Positions 53,046 to 63,309 of a stretch of 64,000 bases of DNA are shown piece after piece; position 1 is the stretch's first letter; the number at the start of each line of letters is the position of its first letter. The notes under the pieces were generated by a model. The model was not told where the DNA came from. It ran no database searches and worked only from the letters and a program-made list of their open reading frames with translations. Source of the stretch: Lentinula raphanica (Eukaryota > Basidiomycota > Agaricomycetes > Agaricales > Omphalotaceae); assembly GCA_027919835.1 (NCBI GenBank), contig JANVFP010000048.1, positions 124,001 to 188,000 of the forward strand. Direction: 5' to 3'. The translations under genes and the position numbers were made by a program.

Positions 53046-54095
53046 CTATTCTTCGTCCAAAGAAATAGGTTCCAGATAACTCTCCGGGACCAAAGCGAGT
53101 TGTTTGTCTTTTTGTGATGTTCGCCGCTTCCCTTTGTCATCCACACCATCTACGACGACGAGTGCCCAACCTGAGCCGCCACCTCGGCCTATCACTCGTA
53201 CGACCTGTTCTTCTTCCAAAGGCATCTCTCGAGGGTCTTCCGGAATAAAGGGATAGAGTGCTCGATATAAACCAGGGCTGAGAGGGTTAGAATCTTCTTC
53301 GTCGTCGTCATAGACCGGTTCATCAGACGGAACGGTCCAATGCCCATCCCAGCCTTCGTTGTCAGCCTCTGCATCATCCTCATCCTCGTCTTCTCCGTCC
53401 TCATCATCGTCTACATCGGTGTCATCATCACTATCTGGAACATCTTGATCTGCGTTGATAGCAGTGGTTTTCCAGGCCTGATATTCGGCATCATCGAGCA
53501 ACAGTTTGAAGATCACTCTCACTCGATTTTCTCTTGGGATATTCAACGTCCCTCGCCCGTCCTCTCCTAGACCGTGATGCCTTGGATCTGTTGTGGCATA
53601 GGAGTAATCTCGGATCTTCAGTGGTGCTCGAAAAGAGCTGTTCGGAGGAAATTCAGGATTTGGCAGGCCACTGGTATTGCTCATGGCATTCATGGAATGA
53701 GTGGCGGAAAGACGGGAAGATCGACCGTGGTCCTCGAACTTGACGGCCGTCGTTCTTTTCGCATGCTTGAGCCTTGTGTTGGGATCCAAGTCAACGGTCG
53801 ATAAATCGTTTATAGGCTTCATCAGTTGCCCAGACGACGGCCGTTCATAAGCGCTGTGGCGGTTGTCGAAGGAGGAGCGCCTAAAAGCCCTTGAGAGACG
53901 ACCGAAGACCCCATCCTCAGATGACGATTGAGAATGGTGTCTTGTGTTCGTGGGATGAGAGATTGAAGCAGGTCTGTTTTTGAGAGCTTTAGTCTCTTTC
54001 GTCAAAGGGGGGTCCATTTTGGCTGGAACCAACAGAGACGACCTGTCCATTTTGGGCAGGCGAGGATGATTGTTCGAGGGCAAAGAGGATTGCAT
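53046..54095 (-). CDS. SH3-domain protein
   Basis: Single exon, 349 residues, ATG at 54095. The N-terminal two thirds are Ser/Pro/Arg-rich and probably disordered, with a basic patch (GRLSRAFRRSSFDNRHSAYE). A short conserved-looking block (RENRVRVIFKLLLDDAEYQAW) is followed by a very acidic run (DSDDDTDVDDDEDGEDEDED). The C-terminus is an SH3 fold: GLYRALYPFIPEDPREMPLE (the ALYPF start), EQVVRVIGRGGGSGWALVVV (the tryptophan block) and LALVPESYLEPI (the ALVPxxYLE end). SH3 domains bind Pro-rich peptides in actin, polarity and signalling scaffolds. The partner is unknown. A MITE sits only 55 bp upstream of the start codon, which could change its regulation. Confidence 0.75.
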   Translation of the reverse strand: MQSSLPSNNHPRLPKMDRSSLLVPAKMDPPLTKETKALKNRPASISHPTNTRHHSQSSSEDGVFGRLSRAFRRSSFDNRHSAYERPSSGQLMKPINDLSTVDLDPNTRLKHAKRTTAVKFEDHGRSSRLSATHSMNAMSNTSGLPNPEFPPNSSFRAPLKIRDYSYATTDPRHHGLGEDGRGTLNIPRENRVRVIFKLLLDDAEYQAWKTTAINADQDVPDSDDDTDVDDDEDGEDEDEDDAEADNEGWDGHWTVPSDEPVYDDDEEDSNPLSPGLYRALYPFIPEDPREMPLEEEQVVRVIGRGGGSGWALVVVDGVDDKGKRRTSQKDKQLALVPESYLEPISLDEE

Positions 54096-54103
54096 TCTCT
54101 GTT

Positions 54104-54150
54104 ATCCCCGACTCGAAGTGAAACGGAGAGAAGGGCCTTGTGGGCTCTAA
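54104..54150. repeat. SH3-gene leader, copy interrupted by the MITE
   Basis: TCCCCGACTCGAAGTGAAAC through GGGCTCTAA. Continues after the MITE at 54739 (ACGCAATTTTTTGAACGC). The whole block is duplicated without the MITE at 54913-55075. Confidence 0.85.
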
Positions 54151-54735
54151 CACTGCGGGGATGAGCCGATATTCTTGTCCCGAAAAGTGTGGGAATATGC
54201 CGAGAACATGTACAATTTTCCACAAATTATGATGAATAGAATATTCAAAAGAATGCCGGAATAGTCGGCAGGGCAATCAACTAAGAAAATCCTGGGAACA
54301 TTCTGAATATTCTCGAGATAATCCTGCACCACAAATTCAAAAAACAACCAAAATACTCACCTCATGAAAAACATGAGGTTCTTCAAAATGGTCTTCCAGA
54401 GAATATGGATTATTCAGCATATTCCCCCATAATCTGGGGAGGATATGACATTCTCTCCAAGAATATGCTGAATAATCCATATTCTATGGGAGAATACTGG
54501 GAGAATCTTTTGAAGCAATCCCATGGTGAATATCTTGGGATTTTTTTCAATTTCCAAGGCAGGATTGAGTGGAGAATGTTCACAATATTCCCAAACTCTT
54601 CTCAGTCAATCACTCAGTCAATTATTCTGGTATTTTTTTGAATATTCTACTCATCATAATTTATGGAAAATTGTACATTTTCTCAGCATATTCCCACACT
54701 ATTCGGGGCAGGAATATCGGCTCATCCCCGCAGTG
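54151..54735. mobile_element. 585 bp MITE with CACTG ends (CACTA-like)
   Basis: Starts CACTGCGGGGATGAGCCGAT and ends with its complement. The inverted repeats extend for about 100 bp on each side with few mismatches. TAA flanks both ends (54148-54150 and 54736-54738). The 3 bp duplication and CACTG termini fit a non-autonomous CACTA/EnSpm-type element. Harbinger also makes 3 bp TAA duplications, so the class is not certain. The interior contains a second palindrome (arms at about 54398-54423 and 54460-54484) and a small hairpin CCTCATG/CATGAGG near 54360-54378. No coding capacity. Confidence 0.88.
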
Positions 54736-54738
54736 TAA

Positions 54739-55671
54739 ACGCAATTTTTTGAACGCTTAGTAATCTCCGTCACATGCTAATTGCATTGAAACGGTTTATT
54801 GATGCGGTTTAATTTTCACGCGGTTGTAGTTCTTTTCGTTCCGACAGTCTATGCTACCTCACGGTGAATACCACTTTGAATCGGTGAGTAACGCACCTTG
54901 CGTCTACTCTGAATCCCCGACTCGAAGTGAAACGGAGAGAAGGGCCTTGTGGGCTCTAAACGCAATTTTTTGAACGCTTACAAATCTCCGTCACATGCTA
55001 AGTGCGTTGAGGCGGTTTAATTTTTCATGCGGTTGTAGTTCATTAAACATTTCGTTTCGACATTCTATGCTACCTCTGAGGCCTCAATATTAATATTCAA
55101 CTCGCATCGTATGTCGATAGCGTTTATTCATACTAACTTCCTCGCTTATAACTTTCTCAGTTCCGACGCCGGTTGGTTCGAAGGGGTCAAACTGATAATC
55201 TAATCTGTGTTGTGCTGCAAATTGATGTTATGCCCGGCGCCCGCGAACCTCAACATCTGCCTATACAACGATAGACTAGGGTATAGACATCCGCTTTCAA
55301 TGGGTAATTAAGATACCTCTGCCTTCTCCCAGCTGCGCGGTCGAGGTTCCTTCTATACTTCCTGCTTAACTCCATGCTTCTCATTTATTCAGACTTTGTA
55401 CTAATCGTTATATACTTATATCTTTTGCCTACATACTCGTACTCAATAACGAATGTTTCAAATCTATCAATGAGTGTCTGTTCGAGTCGGGGACCGCCAG
55501 CGAAGGTGGCGTTAAAGCATGATTTTGTCAAGCTCGGAGTTATGACAGTAGTGAAGCGCTCCTGTGGTACAAGTCCCTTGAAATTATACTTCCGTCTAGA
55601 TTCAAGCGCCGCCCTTTTTTCCCTCACCATTGTGCGTAGACATCAGAAATCATGTTCATACTTTTCATATC
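54739..55671. other. duplicated SH3 upstream region and intergenic
   Basis: 54739-54900 continues the interrupted leader. 54913-55075 is a second copy of leader plus flank that lacks the MITE (empty site TAA at 54957-54959). The remainder up to the RNase H2 gene end has no recognised gene. Confidence 0.6.
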
Positions 55672-56868
55672 TCATATCGCTGCGATACTTCTGATGCCCA
55701 ACTCTTTTGCCAATCCACAACGATCCTTGTCTAGTCCTTGAGCGCTTTCGAATGCCTTGATGAGAGATACTTGACCTTCGTCGATCCTGGAAGATGATGC
55801 TCAATGTTTATAGCAATGTTACTAGAAATTTCTTTCGCGTACCATTCTACTGCGTGGCCTTCTTTCTCCAGGAGAAGTTTCACTGTCGTCCAGCTGAATC
55901 TAGCTATTCTCGGGAAGCCAAAGGTGGGATCAAGGCTAGCCTTCAGCCAATGTTGAGTTTTAGGATCTACAATCGTGAAGATGAATGTTGAATAATACGA
56001 TCCCCAATTTGTTTGACGTACCCGATGGATATCCCGAACCAAGCTCAACGTCCGAAGACTGAAAATTTGATTCTTCGAACACCCATCCTTCTAAACAAGC
56101 ATCTCGGGTTACTTTAGCTGCGACACTTGCGGCACCAACGATCTTGTATTTGAAGTCGGCTTTGGATTCAACGGTGAATTGGATGTTGGGAAATAAGGAT
56201 GAGAGGTAGGCTTGGTAGGTGGAAGTTGTTCCGAGAGCATCAACGTACACCTAGATATTTCTTCAGCACTACAGACCGCCTATTTTGCTTAAAGATACCT
56301 CAGAGAGTCGGATGCCTTTGTCCAGGATGTCCTTGATGAGTAAGACGGTCGCTTCTTGAGACTGTCGATTGAGGTTCGTAGCTGGTCGCCGAAGCATGCC
56401 ACTGGAAATATCTTGTGGACTAATTGCATCGTCAATCAACAGGAGAAATTGGGCAAAGTAAGGGTCCGTGTCACCTTATAACCCGAACAGACCATCCCAA
56501 ATTGTCTGGGTCAGATCGTAGAGTGTCCAGAAGACTTGATCTTATTTCCGGTGTTAGAGTCTTAGAGTCTGATACCATTGTAAGCGACTGCTCCAAAACT
56601 GAAGAACGACTCGCGCACCTGCGAATCCAAGTTGGTCCAACTGATCTCGGTAGGACACAGGACAGTATGCCACTCCATATACGAGTGGTCCGAGAACAGG
56701 ACCGCGACCAGCTTCGTCTACGCCGAGAATATAGGGACCTCCGCCTGTCGGAATTGGTGAGTGATAGGTGTAGGAATTCTTGAGCGGTGTAGAAGGTCCA
56801 GGAGCTGAAGGTATGTTGGGCGTTACATCTGCTTCGGTATCTTCAGGAGAAATGTTTGTTGAGTCCAT
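55672..56868 (-). CDS. ribonuclease H2 catalytic subunit
   Basis: Minus-strand gene with several short introns, ATG at 56868, stop at 55672. After about 45 residues of Ser/Pro/Thr-rich leader comes the type 2 RNase H signature [20 protein letters not shown] (DEAGRG with two active-site acids). Next are [39 protein letters not shown] (active-site Asp) and [20 protein letters not shown], which has the conserved KVTRD. Then [26 protein letters not shown] and the end [20 protein letters not shown]. The eukaryotic enzyme removes ribonucleotides and RNA from RNA-DNA hybrids in the nucleus, with two accessory subunits encoded elsewhere. All catalytic landmarks are present. Divergent from the permease gene, 369 bp away. 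Confidence 0.93.
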
Positions 56869-56919
56869 ACTGTATATGAAAGTTTTCGTTTATAGGTGTG
56901 ATGGTGGCCAGAGGAGAAA

Positions 56920-56940
56920 ACGCGTTCTTTGTTGACGCGT
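56920..56940. promoter_or_regulatory. two MluI cell-cycle-type boxes
   Basis: ACGCGT occurs at 56920-56925 and 56935-56940, 52-72 bp upstream of the RNase H2 start codon. In yeasts ACGCGT is the core site of the MBF factor, which activates S-phase genes. The rest of the 369 bp gap (56869-57237) is the divergent promoter region, with no other recognised feature. Confidence 0.55.
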
Positions 56941-57237
56941 TGTTTGGCAAAAATTATTGACGCTTCCGGCGCCTTTCAAGTTTTCACGCTCTCTTCATGC
57001 GCTGATGTTGTCAGAGAATCAAGCTCTCCTTTTTTTGAAATCCAGTCCGAACTCCAATACGGAAGTGCACGATCCGTCAACGTTAAACCCTCACTGCAAC
57101 ACGTAAAGTTTGTTCACCTCTTCGGAGTGCCGTTTCCTGAAAGATGTGGCGGAAAACGAAAAGGTTATATTCATCGGACAAAACAACACAGGACTTTCAG
57201 TTAAATTCCTCAGGCCCTCCAAAATTGCCCCTTCGCA

Positions 57238-59618
57238 ATGGCAGCTACCTTGAAAAAAATGTTCACTGGTTCAGACGAAACGCTTAACCAGCCCCGATTG
57301 GACCCCATTCTGGAAGAGCAGCCAACTGGTAGTGTCACCGTGGATGATGCGTTCGGAGCCCCGATAGAGATAGTCAGTCCTCTTGGGTATCATGTTGACT
57401 GGATCAGTGTCATCTTTTTGGTACGATTCCTATGATGATATGACCTATTTCGCGGAATCTAATGATCCACGATGCGCAGAATGTGAGCCGGATAATTGGA
57501 GTTGGCGTGTTTGTTACGCGTATGTTGCTATTGGCACTCTTCGTGCTGTTTTACGTTCGGTTTGAATAACCTCTATGCTCGGAAGCTGCGACAATCTTGT
57601 TAGGCGTGGGCTCTGTGGGACTAAGCATGGTTTACTGGGTGATAGGGTTTCTATTCTCTGCCGGTAAGAGTCACCCATTTTACTCCATGTCCCGCTCAGA
57701 CATTTTCTAGCATCTCTTTGCGTGTACCTGGAATATCTCTGTTATTACCCTCAACGGTCTGGAGGTATTGTTACCTACCTTGAAAAAGTATCTCTAGTTC
57801 TGCGTTGAATCCACTGCTTCTAACGCTGTCTTTTCTCCAAAGGCTTTTCCTCGGCCAAGGTTGATGGCCCCGTTCTTGTACGCCTGTTTGTTTTGCACAT
57901 TATCGACAAGTAGCGCGGCCTGCATCGGTGTGTACCTATGTGAAATGTATTTTCAACACCTTTCTTGACCCCCACTATCTAGTCTTCGCGGAGTACATCT
58001 TGCTAGCATTTCAGTGCGAGATCACCAAGTGGAATGTTCGTGGAATCGCAGTCGGTCTATCCACTTCCATGACAATGAGTGGGTAAGGGTTTAGTACCAG
58101 ACTTCCATGACTGACAGAGTGTAGTTTGTATTCTTAGCACAAAATGGTCCCTTCGTTTCTCAAATGCCATTGGGATGATCAAAGTTCTTGCACTAGTTTT
58201 GTCAGTCGAAACTCTTGATTCGCGCTCCCCTTATTTACACACTGATTCCAACAAAGGATCGCGATTACTGGCTTGGTCGTTCTCTGCGGGGGTGTCTCGC
58301 ATGTTCCAAATCCTGGTGCCAACTTCTCTCAACCCTTCCACGGGACCTCGAACAACATCAACGGGCTTGTAAGCGCACTGCTCAAAATCAGGTTTTCGTA
58401 CGTTGGATGGGAGGTAGGTTTCTCCACCGCCACTCACACCTCCGTCGAATAACATATGTAACTCAGAGTGTGTTCAGTATGGTCAATGAAGTCAAGGCGA
58501 GTAAAAAGCTCCGTTTAGGAGATGAAATGTGCTCATGCCATTCACCTCAGGATCCAATTCCGACGCTGAAAACGTTTGCGCCTTTGTCACTTGGGGTAGT
58601 TTTTGCCCTCTACATGTTAGTCAACGTAGCATACTTTGCAACAGGTAAGTCTCCCTTTGCTCAACATTGCGCTGGTCTCTAATACAACGTGTATATAGTC
58701 CCCCTGGATAAGATCCAAACCTCTAACGAGATGATCGCCAATCTCTTCTTTGAAACCATATTCCCCAGCAGCCCCAACTCCACCAACGTCGCACTGACTG
58801 CCCTACGAATCCTCGTGGCGCTGAGCAGTCTCGGAAGCGTCATTGCTGCCACGATTTCTGCATCCCGTATCATTCGCGAAAGTGGTCGACAAGGGCTTCT
58901 GCCATATCCTCAGGTATGGGCCTCGACGAAGCCTTTCAACACCCCATTAGCCGCGTATCTCCTCAGATGCAGTGTGACAAATGTCCTCATTGTGATCCCA
59001 CCCCCTGGAGATGCGTTCAATTTCAGTAAGCTTGCTCGCACTTGCTTTCCTTGCAACTACGATTCACCACTTGGCTTCTTCCAGTCGTAGACTTACAATA
59101 TTACCCCGAAAGCATCTATGCATTTCTACTCGTCGTCGGTCTGTTCCTTGTCCGGCGCCGACGCTCAGCTGATATGCCAGCTGTCCCGTTCCGAGCTTGG
59201 ACTTTCGTGGCTGTGTTCGCGCTCCTAGTAAATCTAGTGATCATGATCATCCCATGGGTTCCTCCAGAGGGTGGAATCTATGCAGGTGATGTTTCTTTCT
59301 TCTATGCCACATATTGCATAGCTGGACTTGGTGTGTACGTATCCTTCTAAGTTCTCTCCGTCAGACCTCCGGATTTCGCGATGCTGACTCGAGTTTTTTT
59401 TTTTCAGAATTGCCATTTCCTGTATTATCTACTACTTCTGGTATGTCTACTTCCCCCGCAGAGGAGGCTATCGAATTCGGCAGATCACGGAGAAATTGTC
59501 GGATGGTGCACAAACGTCGAGAATTGTCAAGATACCCATCGAGGCACTGGCGGAATGGGACGCAGTGCATGTAGATGATAGCGAACATCTGACGGGGAAT
59601 GAGGAAAGCCGAAGATAG
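57238..59618 (+). CDS. MUP1-type high-affinity methionine/amino acid permease
   Basis: Multi-exon transporter of the APC superfamily with about 12 membrane segments. It starts MAATLKKMFTGSDETLNQPR. The exon junctions restore the permease start (NVSRIIGVGVFVTPATILLG, VGSVGLSMVYWVIGFLFSAG). Further blocks: APFLYACLFCTLSTSSAACI, FAEYILLAFQCEITKWNVRG, VNEVKASKK, LGVVFALYMLVNVAYFATVP, ILVALSSLGSVIAATISASR with IIRESGRQGLLPYPQVWAST, and RRSADMPAVPFRAWTFVAVF. A last membrane segment (IAISCIIYYFWYVYFPRRGG) precedes a cytosolic tail ending at 59618. Fungal relatives import methionine and sometimes cysteine or other neutral amino acids at the plasma membrane. The first cytosolic turn is unusual (YLEYLCYYPQRSG). 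No stop or frameshift is required. Exon ends are approximate. Confidence 0.85.
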
Positions 59619-59945
59619 ACATAGTCTACGAAAGGCATCTTGTAACATTGAATGAGAATTGCTGCTGCCAATTCAGAGGAGCCATCCTCGCACGGATGGT
59701 CATGAAGATTCTCTCGCTAGTGTGACGAGTTGTAGATGAAATGTGGGTCAGGCAGTGGACGTAGTGATGCTATATCGTACCATGACGAGCCAAATATCCC
59801 GTATACGCCGCGCAGGTAGTATTTAATCTACTAGATTACAGAGATCGTATACACTGAATAGATTTACAGTTACAAGTTCAGAAATTGTACACGTTGAACA
59901 CTACTGTTTTCCTTCCTTCTCGCTTCTTGTTGTGAATTCATACAC
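59619..59945. other. short intergenic, convergent 3' ends
   Basis: 327 bp of 3' flanks of the permease (plus) and FHA-protein (minus) genes. Nothing else seen. Confidence 0.5.
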
Positions 59946-62900
59946 TTAACTGAACGCCAGTGCAGCCCATGCAGCTACAGCGCCAACGGTCGCCACGGTA
60001 GCAGTCTGCGCAACAACAGTTCCGATGCGGCGAACCCTTGTTGGCCTTCGTGCTCGCTTGGAACAAGGCACGAGGATGTCATGCGCGTTTGAAGATGAAG
60101 TCGTGCTCGGTGCATGTTCACTACTGGAAGCGCTGTTGAAATCACCCATTACCCCACTGTTGCCTGAACCCTCTCCAGAATCAGCCTGCTCGCTATCATC
60201 ATCAGCGTGTTTTCGCTTCAGCGAAGATCGAGTTGTTGACTGGTCCATGTCAGATGTATTCAAGGAATTCATACGGGGGATACATACCTGTCTCTCAGCT
60301 TCTTCCATTCGTTGACGCAAAGCTGATATTGTTTGCAGCTCAGTTTCAACTTGAGAGCGAGCAGATCTAAGCGCCGTGAGTTCCGCGGTATTCTGCTCTT
60401 GTGCCTTGAGGAGCTCTAGTAGGAGAGAACAAAGATCAGACCATGCTAGTTGCACTGGAACGATAGACGTACTGTCTATCGATGGTGAATCTTCTTTCCA
60501 TCGGACCCACTCCTGCTGTAGCCTTTGTAAATCCTCTTGCATGTCTTTCACCGTCTCTGTCAGACTGTGACCACCCATCAAATCATCCATGTCTTCTCGT
60601 ATGTCATTGAAGCCCGACCTCACAGCCTCAATGTCATTACGCAGTTCGCTCATCTCGTTTTCAAAGCCTGTCGTCTCACCACGCACATCATCCTGAAGGA
60701 CATTGACATCACCTCGCACGATCTCGAGCTCATCCCTGATACCCTCAACGGCGATTTGCACCCCATCGATGTCCATTCGATTGTCATCGTTTTCGAGCTG
60801 CATTTGAGCAACGTCGCTTTTCACTGTCTCGATATCGTTGAACACTTTGCCAACATCGCGCCTTACGCCTTTTGCATCGTCTGTTGCTTTGGCAGAGCTA
60901 TTGTTCAGACTTTCAAGGCGGTCCTGCAATTGAGAGGTCAATTTATCGAGTCGTGCTAGCTTCACGTTCATGGCACCCGCGTTATCATTGAATCGGGTCT
61001 TGTACTTGCCACTTTTGAGATTGAGAGACGCAACGTTGTTCTAGATAACATGAATTAGCGCCGGCAACCTGTGAAATGTATATTCACAACCTTGATAGAC
61101 AGTAACTGGTCTTCTAGTTGCTTCACCCTCGTTTCGCTAACTGGGGAAACAGATACGTCGCCATGCCCAGAAGAAGTGTAGTCACTGTTCGAACCGCTCA
61201 AGCGCTCCTACAGAATCTGGTTATCGACGCCGTACTGATCACCAGTGGAATGTTACCTTGAGAGATGAGAGGGCAGCAGCTGCACGCTGTACGACGTTCG
61301 TAGCAGGGCCCGGCAAAGCTTTTACTTCATTGGACGATGTCTGTACGTTCTTCACCTAGTCACAAGTCAGCATCGTCCATACAAGCAGAAATTCAAGACT
61401 GATACCTGGCTTTCTTCATTCTTCCCATTGACTGCGGCATGATCACCATGAGCCTCATCGAATGCTTGTTCATCCATCTCCAAAAGGGATTCTTCGTGAA
61501 GAGCGGTGATAGCGCTGGAAAAATCTCCCGCGTCTGAACCCCCAAGGACATGGGACTCTAAACCACCTTCAAAGCCATGCGCACCATCATTTTGGTGAGC
61601 TTCGGGTTGCGAGGATGGATCACGAGGGAGTTCGAGCGAATCTTCTTGTGGAGAGAAAATGATATCTTCCTCCTCTGCATGGCCAGCAAAAGGGCTTTCT
61701 TGTGACGAAGACTGTTGAGACTCTCGAGCGACCTCCTCTTCAGCAGGAAGGTCACCAATGGAAAGAGCTTTGGGGTGAGATGGGGATTGTGCACGATTGT
61801 CAACCATGCTAGGATATTGGAAACCGCTAGGTGGAGTGAGTTGCTCTTTTGAATTGTGAACGGTCGCATTGTGAGAGGCGGATTGATCGTGGCTCGATGT
61901 TTGATTTGATAACAACAAGGGAGGTGAGTTGGAAGGCAGAGGAGGTGGAGAACTCAGAGGAGGCCAGAATGGATCGTCATCAGGTAAGGCAAAGCGGAAT
62001 ACCGGGCTTGTAGCCGTCGTGTCGTTACCATTGTTCTTGGTAGTAGGAAACTGGGGAGACGATGGAGCGGCAGAACCTGTTGGAGAGGTAGACCGAGAGT
62101 GAGAACTCCGTCTCAAAGCCTTGTCGCGGCGTCCAGGTCTCACTGGAGTATCAAAGAAGATTCTCTTCTTTTGGTCAAACGAGTACTTTGATCGTATCGT
62201 ACTAGAAGGGGTGCCTCTGTCTTTCTCTGCAGTGACATTGTCTGGTTCGAAGGGGCTCCCAAAATCGAAGATATCGTTCCGTCGGGCAACATTATCATCG
62301 AACACATCTTCATTGGCCTTCACCCCTAGCTTGCGCAGAGAGGTGGGCGAAGAAGACAAAGGCGAAGAAGCAGATAGAGAAGCCGGGGATGGGCAATCTT
62401 TGGAAGAGGTTCTTGTAGCTAGGGAATGTCAATGGTCAGTGTTGAAAGAGCAATGAGTAGGAAGGCTCACTATTGAAGGTCGGCAGCATGAATCGACGGA
62501 GAGTGCTATGGACGCTAGGGACGACGGCTAGGAGAGGTGGGTGTACTTCCACAACATCAGAATCATTGTCCGATGGTTGGTCAGAGGCAGAGGAGTCATT
62601 GGAGGAATTCGAAGAAGCCTCGCCGTCAGAAGTATCACTGATGCGCAATCCATATCGACCTGAAGTAACTGAATTTCGTTTGTTCTGGGTCTTATTTGTG
62701 GGCGTCAGAGGGGTGGGAGCGCTATATCCGAGTTCCACTCGTGCAACTATCGGTCGAACGATATCATTAATCTTGCCAACTGATCGGCCGAATGTGATCA
62801 CATCTCCATCTTCAATTTGGACAGGCGTTTGGGTGGGTATCATCTTCGAAGTGGTTTCCAAGGGTTTTCGAATGTGCGTACCATAACGCGACAAAGTGTC

Positions 62901-63309
62901 GGTGACATAGAGCTGGACGATTGGTTATCAGATCATTCACGAAGAACAAAAAGGATGGTAACGACGTACAAGCCCATCAGAGAACTTGATTTCAGCATGA
63001 TTCCTGCTCACAACGGGGCATCGAAACGATGCATTTGAGTTCTCAGCATCATAGACACTCGATGAGCTATGTTCAGCAAGCGGCTTGCGACCAACGATGA
63101 TTGTATTTGCGTTCGCTTTACGGAAGATCATACGATATCCTCGTTCGTCTCCATTCTTCTCAACATGCAAGGTGAACTCTACAGGTTTCAAGTTACAGAA
63201 TGGAGGCGATGCCACAAGGCAACCTCTTACCAGTTACAGACTTGACAGACCGAGCTCGAGGCAGCGGCGTGGTCTTCATCCCTAGATATTGAATATCGTC
63301 GTCGAGCAT
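59946..63309 (-). CDS. FHA-domain, coiled-coil, tail-anchored protein (SLMAP/Far9-10-like)
   Basis: Minus-strand gene with several introns, best start ATG at 63309 (MLDDDIQYLGMKTTPLPRAR). An FHA phosphothreonine-binding domain follows: TIIVGRKP, RCPVVSRNHAEIKFSDG (conserved SRNHAEI), LYVTDTLSRYGTHI and IEDGDVITFGR. Then come a long Ser/Pro-rich disordered region (about 63000-61400), short exons (RVKQLEDQLLSIK), an extended coiled coil (KLARLDKLTSQLQDRLESLN onward, about 61000-60250), a KRKH-containing basic segment, and a hydrophobic C-terminal anchor (GTVVAQTATVATVGAVAAWA). FHA plus coiled coil plus tail anchor is the layout of SLMAP, Far9/Far10 and Sordaria PRO45, STRIPAK subunits at ER, nuclear-envelope or mitochondrial membranes that act in cell fusion and fruiting-body development. 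The assignment rests on architecture. The frame is open upstream of the chosen ATG. Confidence 0.75.

Noticed and set aside
60537..60959. Long plus-strand frame opposite the coiled-coil exon
   Set aside because: Antisense shadow of the heptad-repeat coding sequence of the FHA protein.
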